NCBI GenBank assembly: GCA_017631795.1
Contig: JAGBSO010000006.1
Coordinates: 1 to 59,412 of the forward strand
Direction of reading: 5' to 3'
Origin: Clostridia bacterium
Lineage (GTDB): Bacteria; Bacillota; Clostridia; Oscillospirales; Acutalibacteraceae
Length of the DNA: 59,412 bases
Position numbers and translations under genes: made by a program. Below the pieces are notes generated by a model. That model was not told the DNA's origin. It saw only the letters and a program-made list of their open reading frames with translations, and ran no database searches. Positions 34,770 to 43,558 of this stretch are shown one piece after another; the first letter of the stretch is position 1, and every line of letters starts with the position of its first letter.

Positions 34770-37115
34770 ATGAAAGTTTCAAAAATCTTATCGGTGTTGA
34801 TTGCAATTCTTGCGCTTGTAACGGTTGTGACATTTTCTGCGTCAGCAAAGGTTGCAGAAAAAACAACAAACGACAGTTTTTATTATATTGCCAATGAAGA
34901 TAATGCAAATACAGTGGTTTACCCACAGAAAACAGCCGATGGTAAAGAGTATATTTTTCTGCCTTCATCAGCAGATCTTTCAGAACTGATTCTTCATTCA
35001 TCAAAAAATTATTCATATGTAATTGTTGCTGCAGATAAATCTGTGAAAATAACATTCGGTGAAAAAATTGATATTCTTTCACTTTTTGATGATTACAAAG
35101 CTCAGAACGGTGAATATACCGTTTTAATAACAGCTGTTCCTGAAAGCGGAACGGTGCTTCAGAAAAAAGTAACTATCATGAAGTCTGAATCTGTAAAAAC
35201 ATTGTATCTTGCCAGCGAAGACCCTGTTAAAAAGGGCAGAGAATGGGTGGATACTTCAAAAGATAATAAGGCAAAGGGCGAAATGGTATTTCTGAATGCA
35301 GACGGATCTGTTTTTTATGCGGACAAGCTCACAGAACTTAAAGCGCGAGGCAATTCCACATTTACTGACTTTGTGAAAAAAGCATATCAGATCAAGATAA
35401 AGAATAAAGCAGCTCTTATCGGTGACGAAGACAATGCAAATAAAAAATGGGTTCTTCTTGCAAATGCAGCTGATATCACATTGATTCATAATCAGCTTAC
35501 ATTTACTCTTGCAAAAGAGCTCGGGCTTCCCTATACGGTAGACAGCGAACCGGTTGATCTTTATTATGACGGTGAATACAGAGGAACGTATCTTCTTGCC
35601 GAAAAGGTTGAAGTTGACGAAACAAGAGTTGATATGCAGGATCTTGACGGTCTTATTGAGGATGTAAACGAAGGTACAGATGCATATGAAAACCCCGTGG
35701 TTGTTACAAAAACAACAGCAAGTAAAGGTGAAACAGATGCGAAAAAAGACAGTGCCGGTTCATATAAATATGTCAAAGGTCTTATTGAACCTGAACTTGA
35801 AGACGGCACAAATCATCACGCATATCTGCTTGAACTTGATTTTATTTACAGATATCCCAACGAACAGTCAGGTTTTGTAACAAATCGTGGTCAGGCTGTT
35901 GTTACAAAAAATCCCGAATATCTCACAAAAGATACAGGCGCATTCATCAGCCGGTATTTCCAGGAATTTGAAGATGCGGTTTTTAGCCCTGACGGATACA
36001 ACAAGACAACAGGAAAGTATTATTATGAATACTGTGACCTGGATTCTCTTGTAAATATTTATCTTATCAATGAATTTACAAAGAATTACGACAGTTTCCG
36101 TTCTTCAGCATATTTTTATCTTCCCGAAGATGAAGATATAATGTATGCAGGACCCGTGTGGGATTATGATATCTGTTACGGTACAGGTTATAACGGTAAC
36201 AGAGAGATTTCGGCAAATCCCGAGAATTTCTTTGCAACAACAAAATATATGCTCGGCACACTTGTAAAAATCGAAAGTTTCCGTGATGCAGTCAAAGCAA
36301 AACTTGATAAAGCAGACGGCGATTTTTATAAAGCCGTTCAGAATATGCTTGGTGAAGACGGCTATATAAAGACATATTCAGATACAGTTTACGGTTCACA
36401 GAAATTGAACTACAAACTCTGGAATATGAATGAAAAAGTCATAACAACACTTTTCTGCACAGATGACGTAACTTATGAAAACGCAATCAGTTTTCTTGAT
36501 TATTTTGTTTCAAACAGAATTGAATGGCTTTCTGATGTTACATCTGCATGGAACGGTGATAAATATTCCGTGCCCGTTGATGATGAATTTCCGCTGACAT
36601 ACAGATATCATGTTCACATTGAAAGAACTCCCGCGAAAAATGCAACCTGTACAGCAGCAGGAAATACAGAAGGTCTTGTCTGTACCGACTGCGGAACAGT
36701 TTTCAAACAGTATAAATTAATTGCTGCAAAGGGTCATTCATGGAAAGAGGCAACATGCAGCAGTCCGAAAAAATGTAGCGGCTGCGGTCTGACAGAAGGT
36801 GAAGCACTCAATCATGAGTATTCTGTTGATCCTTCAGACAGCAGAAATTCCGAAACATGTGTTGTATATAAATGCAAACATTGTAAAAAAGTAATGCTTA
36901 TCACAGTTCAGCCCAAGCCGAAGTATGAAAAAGGCGATGTGAATATGGACGGCAAAGTCACTGCGGCAGATGCAAGGCTTGCCCTGAGAATTTCAGCATC
37001 TCTTGAAAAAGTGACTGATGAAATTCTTGAAATCGGTGATATGACAGGTGATAATAAACTTACAGCCGCAGATGCAAGAAAAATTTTGAGAAAATCTGCA
37101 AAACTTGATGATTGA
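34770..37115 (+). CDS. Secreted CotH-family protein with C-terminal dockerin
   Basis: 781 residues. Signal peptide (about 1-25, SASAKV). CotH kinase-like domain (about 150-560): 'GREWVDTSKDNKAKGEMVFL', 'ELKARGNSTF', 'KKWVLLANAADITLIHNQL', 'VDLYYDGEYRGTYLLAEKVE', 'AGPVWDYDICYG', all hallmarks of CotH, which in Bacillus phosphorylates spore-coat proteins. Two Cys-rich segments follow (near 625-690, 'CTDCG', 'KKCSGCG'), then a type I dockerin with 'KGDVNMDGKVTAADARLALR' near 720. So this copy can dock to a cohesin. Ends at the terminator 37118. Substrate unknown. Confidence 0.9.
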   Translation: MKVSKILSVLIAILALVTVVTFSASAKVAEKTTNDSFYYIANEDNANTVVYPQKTADGKEYIFLPSSADLSELILHSSKNYSYVIVAADKSVKITFGEKIDILSLFDDYKAQNGEYTVLITAVPESGTVLQKKVTIMKSESVKTLYLASEDPVKKGREWVDTSKDNKAKGEMVFLNADGSVFYADKLTELKARGNSTFTDFVKKAYQIKIKNKAALIGDEDNANKKWVLLANAADITLIHNQLTFTLAKELGLPYTVDSEPVDLYYDGEYRGTYLLAEKVEVDETRVDMQDLDGLIEDVNEGTDAYENPVVVTKTTASKGETDAKKDSAGSYKYVKGLIEPELEDGTNHHAYLLELDFIYRYPNEQSGFVTNRGQAVVTKNPEYLTKDTGAFISRYFQEFEDAVFSPDGYNKTTGKYYYEYCDLDSLVNIYLINEFTKNYDSFRSSAYFYLPEDEDIMYAGPVWDYDICYGTGYNGNREISANPENFFATTKYMLGTLVKIESFRDAVKAKLDKADGDFYKAVQNMLGEDGYIKTYSDTVYGSQKLNYKLWNMNEKVITTLFCTDDVTYENAISFLDYFVSNRIEWLSDVTSAWNGDKYSVPVDDEFPLTYRYHVHIERTPAKNATCTAAGNTEGLVCTDCGTVFKQYKLIAAKGHSWKEATCSSPKKCSGCGLTEGEALNHEYSVDPSDSRNSETCVVYKCKHCKKVMLITVQPKPKYEKGDVNMDGKVTAADARLALRISASLEKVTDEILEIGDMTGDNKLTAADARKILRKSAKLDD

Positions 37116-37117
37116 TA

Positions 37118-37153
37118 ATATTCCCCTCAGACTTGGCTCTGAGGGGAATATTT
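37118..37153 (+). terminator. Terminator after dockerin CotH
   Basis: AATATTCCCCTCAGA pairs with TCTGAGGGGAATATT: 15 bp, 6-base loop. The following TATATATAGG is only a weak U-tract. Confidence 0.85.
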
Positions 37154-37166
37154 ATATATAGGCTAT

Positions 37167-37195
37167 TGCAAAATAATTTTTTTTATGGTAATATT
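37167..37195 (+). promoter_or_regulatory. Promoter of the second CotH gene
   Basis: TTGCAA (37167-37172), 17-base spacer, TAATAT (37190-37195); leader carries CGGAGGAC. Confidence 0.6.
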
Positions 37196-37227
37196 TTATT
37201 AATAAATCAGTATCGGAGGACTCAAAA

Positions 37228-39096
37228 TTGAAAAAATTAACTAAAAAACTTTTACTTACTGTTTTTTCAGCTGTTGTTCTCGTTCTTTGTCTTGCAATAA
37301 CAACATTTGCTGCAAATAATGATGTATCATTCAAAGCAAATGTTGATGATAACAACACTGTTGTCACATCGCAGACAGGTAGAAACGGCAAAACATATCT
37401 TTTCCTGCCTTCTTCTGCAGACCTTACAGCCCTTGCTATTGATTTCAATGCTCAAACACTTGAAATTTCTGCGGATAAGGGCACAGTTGCAATCGCAAAA
37501 GGTGAAGCTTTTGACCTGACTGCAATCTGCACACCGAAAAACGGTGAATACACAGTAACTTTTGCAGACGGATCAACTCTCATCATTATGAAATCTGCAA
37601 ATGTGCGCTCACTTTTCTATGTGAGTGACGATCCTGAAAACAAAGGCAGACCCTGGGTTGATGCAGTAAAGGGAAATGAAGCAGAAGGCAATATGTCTTT
37701 TGTCGGAACAGACGGTACGGTTGAATATTCCGATAAAATCACAGAAATCAAAGCTCGCGGAAATTCAACATTCACAAGATCAGACAAAAAAGCTTATCAG
37801 TTCAAGCTTGATAAGAAAGTTGACCTTATCAACAATAATAAAAATGAAGCTAATAAAAAATGGATTCTTCTTGCCAATATGTTTGATGCAACATTGATCC
37901 ATAATTCAATCACATTCCAGCTTGCAATGGATCTTGATATGCCTTATACCCCCAATTATGAAGCGGTCGACCTGTATTTTGACGGTGAATACAGAGGTGC
38001 ATATCTTCTTTGTGAAAAAACAGAAGTCGGTTCTTCAAGAATTGATATAGATGACACCGATAAGGCAATCGAGGAGCTTAATGAAGATACAGATGCATTC
38101 GAAAATCAGGTAATTGTCACAAAAACTATCGCAAGTAAGGGTAGTGCGAAAGCATCTGCAAACAGCAAAGGTTCATATAAATATGTAGACGGTCTGATGG
38201 AACCTGAACTTCCCGACGGTGCATCACATCATGCATATCTTCTTGAACTTGAATTTGCACACAGATATCCCGATGAACCCACAGGATTCATCACAAACAG
38301 ACATCAGGGCGTTCTTACAAAGAATCCCGAAGTTCTTACCAAGGATACAGGCGCATATATTTCAACATTCTGGCAGGAATTTGAAGATGCTGTTTACAGC
38401 ACAAACGGTTACAACACAAAAACAGGCAAGTATTATTATGAATACTGCGACCTTGATTCTCTTGTAAAGCTGTACCTTATCAACGAACTGAGCAAAAATG
38501 TTGACGGATTCATGTCATCCACATATTTCTATATGCCTGCAGATGAAGATATTCTTTATGCAGGTCCTGTCTGGGATTATGATCCTTGCTACGGTCCCGG
38601 TGGTTTCCATGATAATATTCAGGTTGCTACTGCAAACCCCGAAAATTTCTATGCGGTAAATAACTATCTTGCAGACGGTCTTATCAAAATCGAAAGCTTC
38701 AGAAACGCAGTCAAAAAGACTCTTAATAAGCAGAACGGTGAATTCTATCTTGCAGTGCAGAAAATGATCGGCAATAACGGTACTGTTTATACAATGGCTG
38801 AAACCGTAAAAAGTTCACAGCTGATGAATGAAAAACTCTGGAATGTTTTCGACAGCAGATTTGTATATGTTCATAAAGGCCAGAAAGTGACATTTGAAAA
38901 CGCAAACAATTTCCTTAATGATTATATTACAGAAAGAATCAATTGGTTGTCAGAAACAACAGCACAGTGGAACGGAAATAACTATTCCGTACCCACAGAT
39001 TATGATGAAGAGGAAAAAGAACTTTCTTTCTTTGAAAAAATCGTTGCATTCTTCCAGTCAATTCTTGATTGGCTCCTGAATCTTTTCAATTTCTGA
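37228..39096 (+). CDS. Secreted CotH-family protein without dockerin
   Basis: 622 residues, a paralogue of the preceding protein with the same order of motifs: signal peptide (about 1-29, ending TFAAN), 'GRPWVDAVKGNEAEGNMSFV', 'EIKARGNSTFT', 'KKWILLANMFDATLIHNSI', 'VDLYFDGEYRGAYLLCEKTE', 'AGPVWDYDPCYG'. Instead of the Cys-rich and dockerin parts it ends in a short acidic linker and a hydrophobic amphipathic tail ('FFQSILDWLLNLFNF'), which may attach it to a membrane. TTG start with CGGAGGAC 8 bases upstream. The pair looks like a tandem duplication with changed ends. Confidence 0.88.
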   Translation: MKKLTKKLLLTVFSAVVLVLCLAITTFAANNDVSFKANVDDNNTVVTSQTGRNGKTYLFLPSSADLTALAIDFNAQTLEISADKGTVAIAKGEAFDLTAICTPKNGEYTVTFADGSTLIIMKSANVRSLFYVSDDPENKGRPWVDAVKGNEAEGNMSFVGTDGTVEYSDKITEIKARGNSTFTRSDKKAYQFKLDKKVDLINNNKNEANKKWILLANMFDATLIHNSITFQLAMDLDMPYTPNYEAVDLYFDGEYRGAYLLCEKTEVGSSRIDIDDTDKAIEELNEDTDAFENQVIVTKTIASKGSAKASANSKGSYKYVDGLMEPELPDGASHHAYLLELEFAHRYPDEPTGFITNRHQGVLTKNPEVLTKDTGAYISTFWQEFEDAVYSTNGYNTKTGKYYYEYCDLDSLVKLYLINELSKNVDGFMSSTYFYMPADEDILYAGPVWDYDPCYGPGGFHDNIQVATANPENFYAVNNYLADGLIKIESFRNAVKKTLNKQNGEFYLAVQKMIGNNGTVYTMAETVKSSQLMNEKLWNVFDSRFVYVHKGQKVTFENANNFLNDYITERINWLSETTAQWNGNNYSVPTDYDEEEKELSFFEKIVAFFQSILDWLLNLFNF

Positions 39097-39109
39097 AAAT
39101 AAACAAAAC

Positions 39110-39134
39110 GAAGCTGTGGCATTGCTGCAGCTTC
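39110..39134 (+). terminator. Terminator of the second CotH gene
   Basis: GAAGCTG pairs with CAGCTTC (39128-39134), with a further GC pair inside; followed by ATTCTTTTAAA. Confidence 0.7.
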
Positions 39135-39214
39135 ATTCTTTTAAATATAGATAAAATATACATTAAATTTAAAAAATTGATCCGAAATTTTTTTATGTTT
39201 ATAATAAAAAATTC

Positions 39215-39243
39215 TTGAAATGCTAAAAAAAAAGGATTATACT
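39215..39243 (+). promoter_or_regulatory. Promoter of guaA
   Basis: TTGAAA (39215-39220), 17-base spacer, TATACT (39238-39243). The leader (about 45 nt) has CAGGAGGAAA but no purine-riboswitch fold. Confidence 0.7.
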
Positions 39244-39296
39244 ATAAAACATAATTTATTGTTAATAATATCTTATATATACAGGAGGAAAATACT

Positions 39297-40298
39297 ATGG
39301 ATTCAAACAAAAGACCTGACTCAATGGCTCGTATAAACACAATGGAGCTTGCAGAGAAGTTTATTGAAGAACAGGTTGCTGCAGTTCGTGCACAGGTTGG
39401 TGACAAGAAAGTTCTTCTTGCTCTCTCAGGCGGTGTTGACTCATCAGTTGTTGCTGCTCTTCTTATCAAGGCTATCGGCAAACAGCTCGTATGTGTTCAT
39501 GTTAACCACGGTCTTATGCGTAAGGGCGAAAGCGAACAGGTTATCGACGTTTTCGGCAAAGCACTTGATGCAAACCTTGTTTATGTTGATGCAACTGACA
39601 GATTCCTTGATCTTCTTGCTGGTGTAAGCGATCCCGAAAAGAAGAGAAAGATCATCGGTGCTGAGTTTATCAAGGTGTTTGATGAAGAAGCTGCAAAGCT
39701 TGACGGTATTTCTTTCCTTGCACAGGGCACAATCTACCCCGATATTCTCGAAAGCATCAAGCAGGCAGAAGGCAAACAGGCAGTCAAGTCACATCATAAC
39801 GTTGGCGGACTTCCCGAAGAAATGGCTATGGAGCTTGTTGAACCCATCAAGCTTCTCTTCAAGGATGAAGTAAGAATTGTCGGTGATGCACTCGGTCTTC
39901 CTCATAACATGGTTTACCGTCAGCCGTTCCCCGGCCCCGGACTTGGTGTACGTTGCCTCGGTGCAATCACAAGAGACAGACTTCATGCACTCCGTGAAGC
40001 AGATGCAATTCTTCGTGAAGAATTTGAAATCGCAGGTCTTGCAGGCAAAGTATGGCAGTATTTCATCGCTGTTCCCGATATGAAGAGCGTAGGTGTCAGA
40101 AACGAAAGCCGTTATGAAGGCTGGCCCGCAATCATCAGAGCAGTCAATACAACAGATGCTATGACAGCAACTATCGAAGAAATCCCCTATGCAGTTCTTC
40201 ATAAGATCACTGCAAGAATCACAAACGAAGTTGAAGGCATCAACCGCGTCCTTATGGACCTCACTCCCAAGCCCACAGGCACAATCGAGTGGGAATAA
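39297..40298 (+). CDS. guaA: GMP synthase ATP-pyrophosphatase subunit (no amidotransferase domain)
   Basis: Adenylates XMP and replaces the group with ammonia to give GMP. 333 residues: 'LLALSGGVDSSVVAALL' (PP-loop, 44-50), 'HVNHGLMRKGE', 'AQGTIYPDILES', 'VKSHHNVGGLP', and the dimerisation end 'NRVLMDLTPKPTGTIEWE', the normal end of GuaA. The usual N-terminal class I glutamine amidotransferase (about 200 residues) is missing: an ATG with AGGAGGAAA starts directly before this domain. Like archaeal GuaAb, it needs a separate glutaminase or free ammonia. None is in the window. Confidence 0.93.
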   Translation: MDSNKRPDSMARINTMELAEKFIEEQVAAVRAQVGDKKVLLALSGGVDSSVVAALLIKAIGKQLVCVHVNHGLMRKGESEQVIDVFGKALDANLVYVDATDRFLDLLAGVSDPEKKRKIIGAEFIKVFDEEAAKLDGISFLAQGTIYPDILESIKQAEGKQAVKSHHNVGGLPEEMAMELVEPIKLLFKDEVRIVGDALGLPHNMVYRQPFPGPGLGVRCLGAITRDRLHALREADAILREEFEIAGLAGKVWQYFIAVPDMKSVGVRNESRYEGWPAIIRAVNTTDAMTATIEEIPYAVLHKITARITNEVEGINRVLMDLTPKPTGTIEWE

Positions 40299-40381
40299 TA
40301 CCCCACCCTAAGAAATGGCTATATATAAGGGTTTCTTGGAATAACAGACCCTTGTTGGCTAACTATTGACTACAATATCTT

Positions 40382-40417
40382 AAAATCAGGAATTTTTTAA
40401 GTAAAATTCCTGATTTT
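40382..40417 (+). terminator. Terminator of guaA
   Basis: AAAATCAGGAATTTT pairs with AAAATTCCTGATTTT (15 bp, 6-base loop), then TTTTATTTG. The 83 bases between the guaA stop and this hairpin show no gene or recognised motif. Confidence 0.92.
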
Positions 40418-40475
40418 TTTATTTGAAAAAAATGAAGATATTCTGATGAAATGTGGTTTTAACGGTCTTTTTTTA

Positions 40476-40504
40476 TTGCAATATCGCATGATGATTGTTA
40501 TAAT
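40476..40504 (+). promoter_or_regulatory. Promoter of the DUF2130 gene
   Basis: TTGCAA (40476-40481), 17-base spacer, TATAAT (40499-40504); GGAAGGAG lies before the ATG at 40548. Confidence 0.75.
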
Positions 40505-40547
40505 ATTAATTAACTTATTAAAAGTGTACGGAAGGAGCATAAATTAT

Positions 40548-41942
40548 ATGCAGGAAATAAGATGTCCCAACTGTGGAGAAGTGTTTCAGGTTGATGAAAC
40601 AGGCTATGACCAGATTGCAAGACAAGTCCGTGATAAGGAATTTTCAAAGGAGCTTGAACGAAGAGAAAAAGAATTAGAAGCAAGACAGGAAAAAGAGCTT
40701 GAGATTATCCGTATGCAGGAAGAAAAGGAATATAACGCAGGTATCTCAAAGAAAGATGCGGAAATTTCTGCAAAAGAGCAGATGATTGCAGAATTGAAAA
40801 TAAAACTGGATGCATCGGAAACCGCAAAAAACCTTGCTGTTTCAGAAGCTGTTGAAAAGAAAAATCAGGAGCTTTCACAGGAAGTAAGGGCTAATTCTGA
40901 AAAAATAGCAAAAAAGGATGCAGAAATTTCAGAGCGTGACCGTAAAATTGCAGAACTTCAGGCAAAACTTGAAGCAGGTGAGACAGAAAAACAGCTTGCT
41001 GTTGCAGAAGCTGTTGAAAAAAAGAATGAAGAACTGTCGAAAAAGTCTACTGAAATTGCAGATCTCAGGGGCGAACTCAAAAACAAGGAAACCGAAAGCA
41101 GATTGCATGAACAGTCACTCAAAGAACAGTATGAAAACAGTCTGAAAGCCAAGGATGAACAGATTGAATATTATAAGGATTTCAAGGCACGTCAGTCCAC
41201 AAAGATGATAGGCGAAAGTCTTGAACAGCATTGTCTTGCGCAGTTCAATTCAATCCGTATGACAGCGTTCCCCAATGCCTATTTTGAAAAGGATAATGAT
41301 GCAAGAACAGGCAGTAAGGGCGATTTCATATATCGTGAATTCGGAGAAGACGGCACAGAGTTTATATCAGTTATGTTTGAAATGAAAAACGAAGCGGACA
41401 CAACTGCAACAAAGCATAAAAATGAAGACTTCTTCAAAGAGCTGGATAAAGACCGTAAAGAAAAGAACTGTGAATATGCTATTCTTGTTTCTATGCTTGA
41501 GAGCGATAATGAGTTTTACAACAACGGTATTGTTGATGTGTCATACAGATATCCCAAAATGTATGTCATCCGTCCGCAGTTCTTTATTCCGATAATCACA
41601 CTGCTTCGTAATGCTGCGCTTAATTCATTGCAATATCGTCAGGAATTGCAGATAGTCCGCAGTCAGCAGGTTGACATTCTTCATTTTGAAGAAAATATGA
41701 ATGCCTTCAAAGAGGGATTCGCCCGTAATTATCGTCTTGCAAGTGAAAAGTTTGCAACTGCAATTGATGAGATTGATAAAACAATCGATCATCTGCAGAA
41801 AACCAAGGCTGCACTTCTTTCATCAGAAAACAATCTGCGCCTTGCAAATAACAAAGCAGATGAGCTGACTATCAAAAAGCTTACAAAAAACGCACCGACT
41901 GTCAAAGCAATGTTCGATGAACTGAAAAATACAGAAGGATAA
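40548..41942 (+). CDS. DUF2130 coiled-coil protein
   Basis: 464 residues from the ATG at 40548, chosen for GGAAGGAG and the promoter just upstream; an in-frame start at 40446 would precede the promoter. An N-terminal zinc-like pair ('CPNCG'), then a long coiled coil (about 30-210) in which two 54-residue units repeat ('AVSEAVEKKNQEL' and 'AVAEAVEKKNEEL'), then the globular DUF2130 domain with 'GSKGDFIYREFGEDG', 'FEMKNEADTTATKHKNEDFF' and 'ILVSMLE'. The conserved D...F-x-MK pattern recalls nuclease folds, but activity is unproven. Stands alone between promoter and terminator. Confidence 0.9.
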   Translation: MQEIRCPNCGEVFQVDETGYDQIARQVRDKEFSKELERREKELEARQEKELEIIRMQEEKEYNAGISKKDAEISAKEQMIAELKIKLDASETAKNLAVSEAVEKKNQELSQEVRANSEKIAKKDAEISERDRKIAELQAKLEAGETEKQLAVAEAVEKKNEELSKKSTEIADLRGELKNKETESRLHEQSLKEQYENSLKAKDEQIEYYKDFKARQSTKMIGESLEQHCLAQFNSIRMTAFPNAYFEKDNDARTGSKGDFIYREFGEDGTEFISVMFEMKNEADTTATKHKNEDFFKELDKDRKEKNCEYAILVSMLESDNEFYNNGIVDVSYRYPKMYVIRPQFFIPIITLLRNAALNSLQYRQELQIVRSQQVDILHFEENMNAFKEGFARNYRLASEKFATAIDEIDKTIDHLQKTKAALLSSENNLRLANNKADELTIKKLTKNAPTVKAMFDELKNTEG

Positions 41943-41949
41943 ATTACAG

Positions 41950-41968
41950 GCTCTGCTTTCAGCGGAGC
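41950..41968 (+). terminator. Terminator of the DUF2130 gene
   Basis: GCTCTGCT pairs with AGCGGAGC (one G-U, TTC loop), followed by TTATTTTTTTATTTT. Confidence 0.8.
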
Positions 41969-42009
41969 TTATTTTTTTATTTTATATTTAATTGTTTGTA
42001 TATTTGATG

Positions 42010-42038
42010 TTGATTTTTTGGTGTATTTTGTTTATAAT
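42010..42038 (+). promoter_or_regulatory. Promoter of EIIC-GH130 operon
   Basis: TTGATT (42010-42015), 17-base spacer, TATAAT (42033-42038). Confidence 0.75.
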
Positions 42039-42080
42039 CAAAGTATATGTAAAGCTTTTGGCAAGAAAGGAAATTTATTT

Positions 42081-43556
42081 ATGAAAAAACTCTATCTTGA
42101 CACAAAAGAAAAAATATACCGTGCCACTTCGATAATGTTTATCGTTCAGCTTTTCGGAGCACTCGGCGCAGGTTTTTTCTTTGTTATTCAGAACATCTTT
42201 CAGTCCTATCATATGCTTGGTGCAACAGGTGCTGCAAATGAGCCCACACTCTGGTTCATTCTTTTCTGGGCAACAGATTTCTTCTTTGTTGCGTTGGCAG
42301 TTGTTGTTTCTTATCTGATAGCGGGAATACCCGGTATTGCACCGTCGCTGGCATTGTCTGTTTATTTCTGCCATTTCACAGCTTCTTCAGAAAGTGCGGA
42401 AATGATGTACAATTGCTTCTTTGCAACTCCCGCAAACTATGCTCAGTCAACATCAATCGGCTATATGGGTTATCTCATAATGGCAGTTATGCTGGCTCTG
42501 CTTATCAAACTGCTTTATGCAGGCTGGGCAGAAGCTAAAAACGCTATAGGAAAAGGCTTGGATAATCTTCTTGCAAAACTCAGCAAGAAAATCAAGCTTA
42601 TCCCTGATACACTCAAGGGAATAGATATAATCGACGGTGTTGACCTTATCGTATATATCCTTATTATCCCTGTTGCATGCTGCGCACTGACTTTTATCCT
42701 TATAAAATACGGTATTGAAGTTCCCTTTGCTGCATTGTCAGAGAGTTTAAGAGTTGCTCTTACAGACCTTGCAAACAGTAATGTTGTTATTGCTGCACTT
42801 GTTATGGGACTTATGGTCGGTTTTGACCTTATCGGACCTGTTTCTCTTGCTGCATTCTCAGTTGCAACAACAGCTTATCTCGCAACAGGTAATGCTCAGC
42901 TTATTACAATCTATTCCGTCTGCTTTATCACAGTCGGCTGGACAGCATTCTTCGGTATTCTGTGCAGCAAGATTTTCAAAAAAGGCGGAAAACCTGATAC
43001 AGACGATTTCAACCTTGCAACAACAGGCCCCATCAACGCATTCTTTGAAAATATCAAACTTACTGTTGCTCCCTCAATGCCTCTTGCAATGAGAAGCCCC
43101 CTGACTATGATTCCCGGATTTATGGTCGGTTCAGCAGTCGGCGGTGTTGCAACTGCACTTTTCGGTATTGTCAATACAGCTTATACAGACGGTTCATTCC
43201 CCAGATACGGCACAGGCAACTTCACATACGGTGCTGTTGATTATACTTATGCCGAACTTTTTGAAAGAGGCGAAATCTACATGAGTTTCACTCTTCCTCT
43301 TCGTTCAGGTGATTTCCTTACATGCCGTCTGCCCCTTTTCTTCATAATCCTTATCAGTGCTTTCATCGGCGGTCTTGTTGTTATGGCTCTGAGAGAAGGC
43401 GAATACAGATTCCTTTCAAAGAGAGGCTGTTATTTCGAACCCAAGAGTGATATGGTTATCGAAATCCGTGAATACGCAAAAAAATTGGCTGCTGGACTCA
43501 AAGGCAAAAATGCAGATGAAACAGCAGAAGAAAATAAAGAAACTATCGGAGGTTAA
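42081..43556 (+). CDS. PTS fructose-type EIIC-like permease
   Basis: 491 residues from the ATG at 42081, with AAAGGAAA upstream (an in-frame start at 42018 lies inside the promoter). About ten hydrophobic segments. 'VGFDLIGPVSLAAFSVATTA' resembles the D-x-G-GPVN-x-A motif of fructose/mannitol EIIC, and 'AIAGIPGIAPSLA'-like 'YLIAGIPGIAPSLALSVYF' also fits. No EIIA, EIIB, HPr or EI gene is in the window, so it would either borrow shared PTS parts or work as a non-PTS carrier. Coupled to the GH130 gene (2-base gap), suggesting it imports a manno-oligosaccharide or related sugar. Confidence 0.7.
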   Translation: MKKLYLDTKEKIYRATSIMFIVQLFGALGAGFFFVIQNIFQSYHMLGATGAANEPTLWFILFWATDFFFVALAVVVSYLIAGIPGIAPSLALSVYFCHFTASSESAEMMYNCFFATPANYAQSTSIGYMGYLIMAVMLALLIKLLYAGWAEAKNAIGKGLDNLLAKLSKKIKLIPDTLKGIDIIDGVDLIVYILIIPVACCALTFILIKYGIEVPFAALSESLRVALTDLANSNVVIAALVMGLMVGFDLIGPVSLAAFSVATTAYLATGNAQLITIYSVCFITVGWTAFFGILCSKIFKKGGKPDTDDFNLATTGPINAFFENIKLTVAPSMPLAMRSPLTMIPGFMVGSAVGGVATALFGIVNTAYTDGSFPRYGTGNFTYGAVDYTYAELFERGEIYMSFTLPLRSGDFLTCRLPLFFIILISAFIGGLVVMALREGEYRFLSKRGCYFEPKSDMVIEIREYAKKLAAGLKGKNADETAEENKETIGG

Positions 43557-43558
43557 TT

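Noticed and set aside
39097..39296. Purine riboswitch before guaA
   Set aside because: The leader lacks the paired loops and core of the purine aptamer; only a promoter and ribosome site are visible.
40299..40381. Integration site or integrase remnant after guaA (a known hotspot in other bacteria)
   Set aside because: No repeat of the guaA end, no integrase fragment and no flanking mobile gene could be seen.
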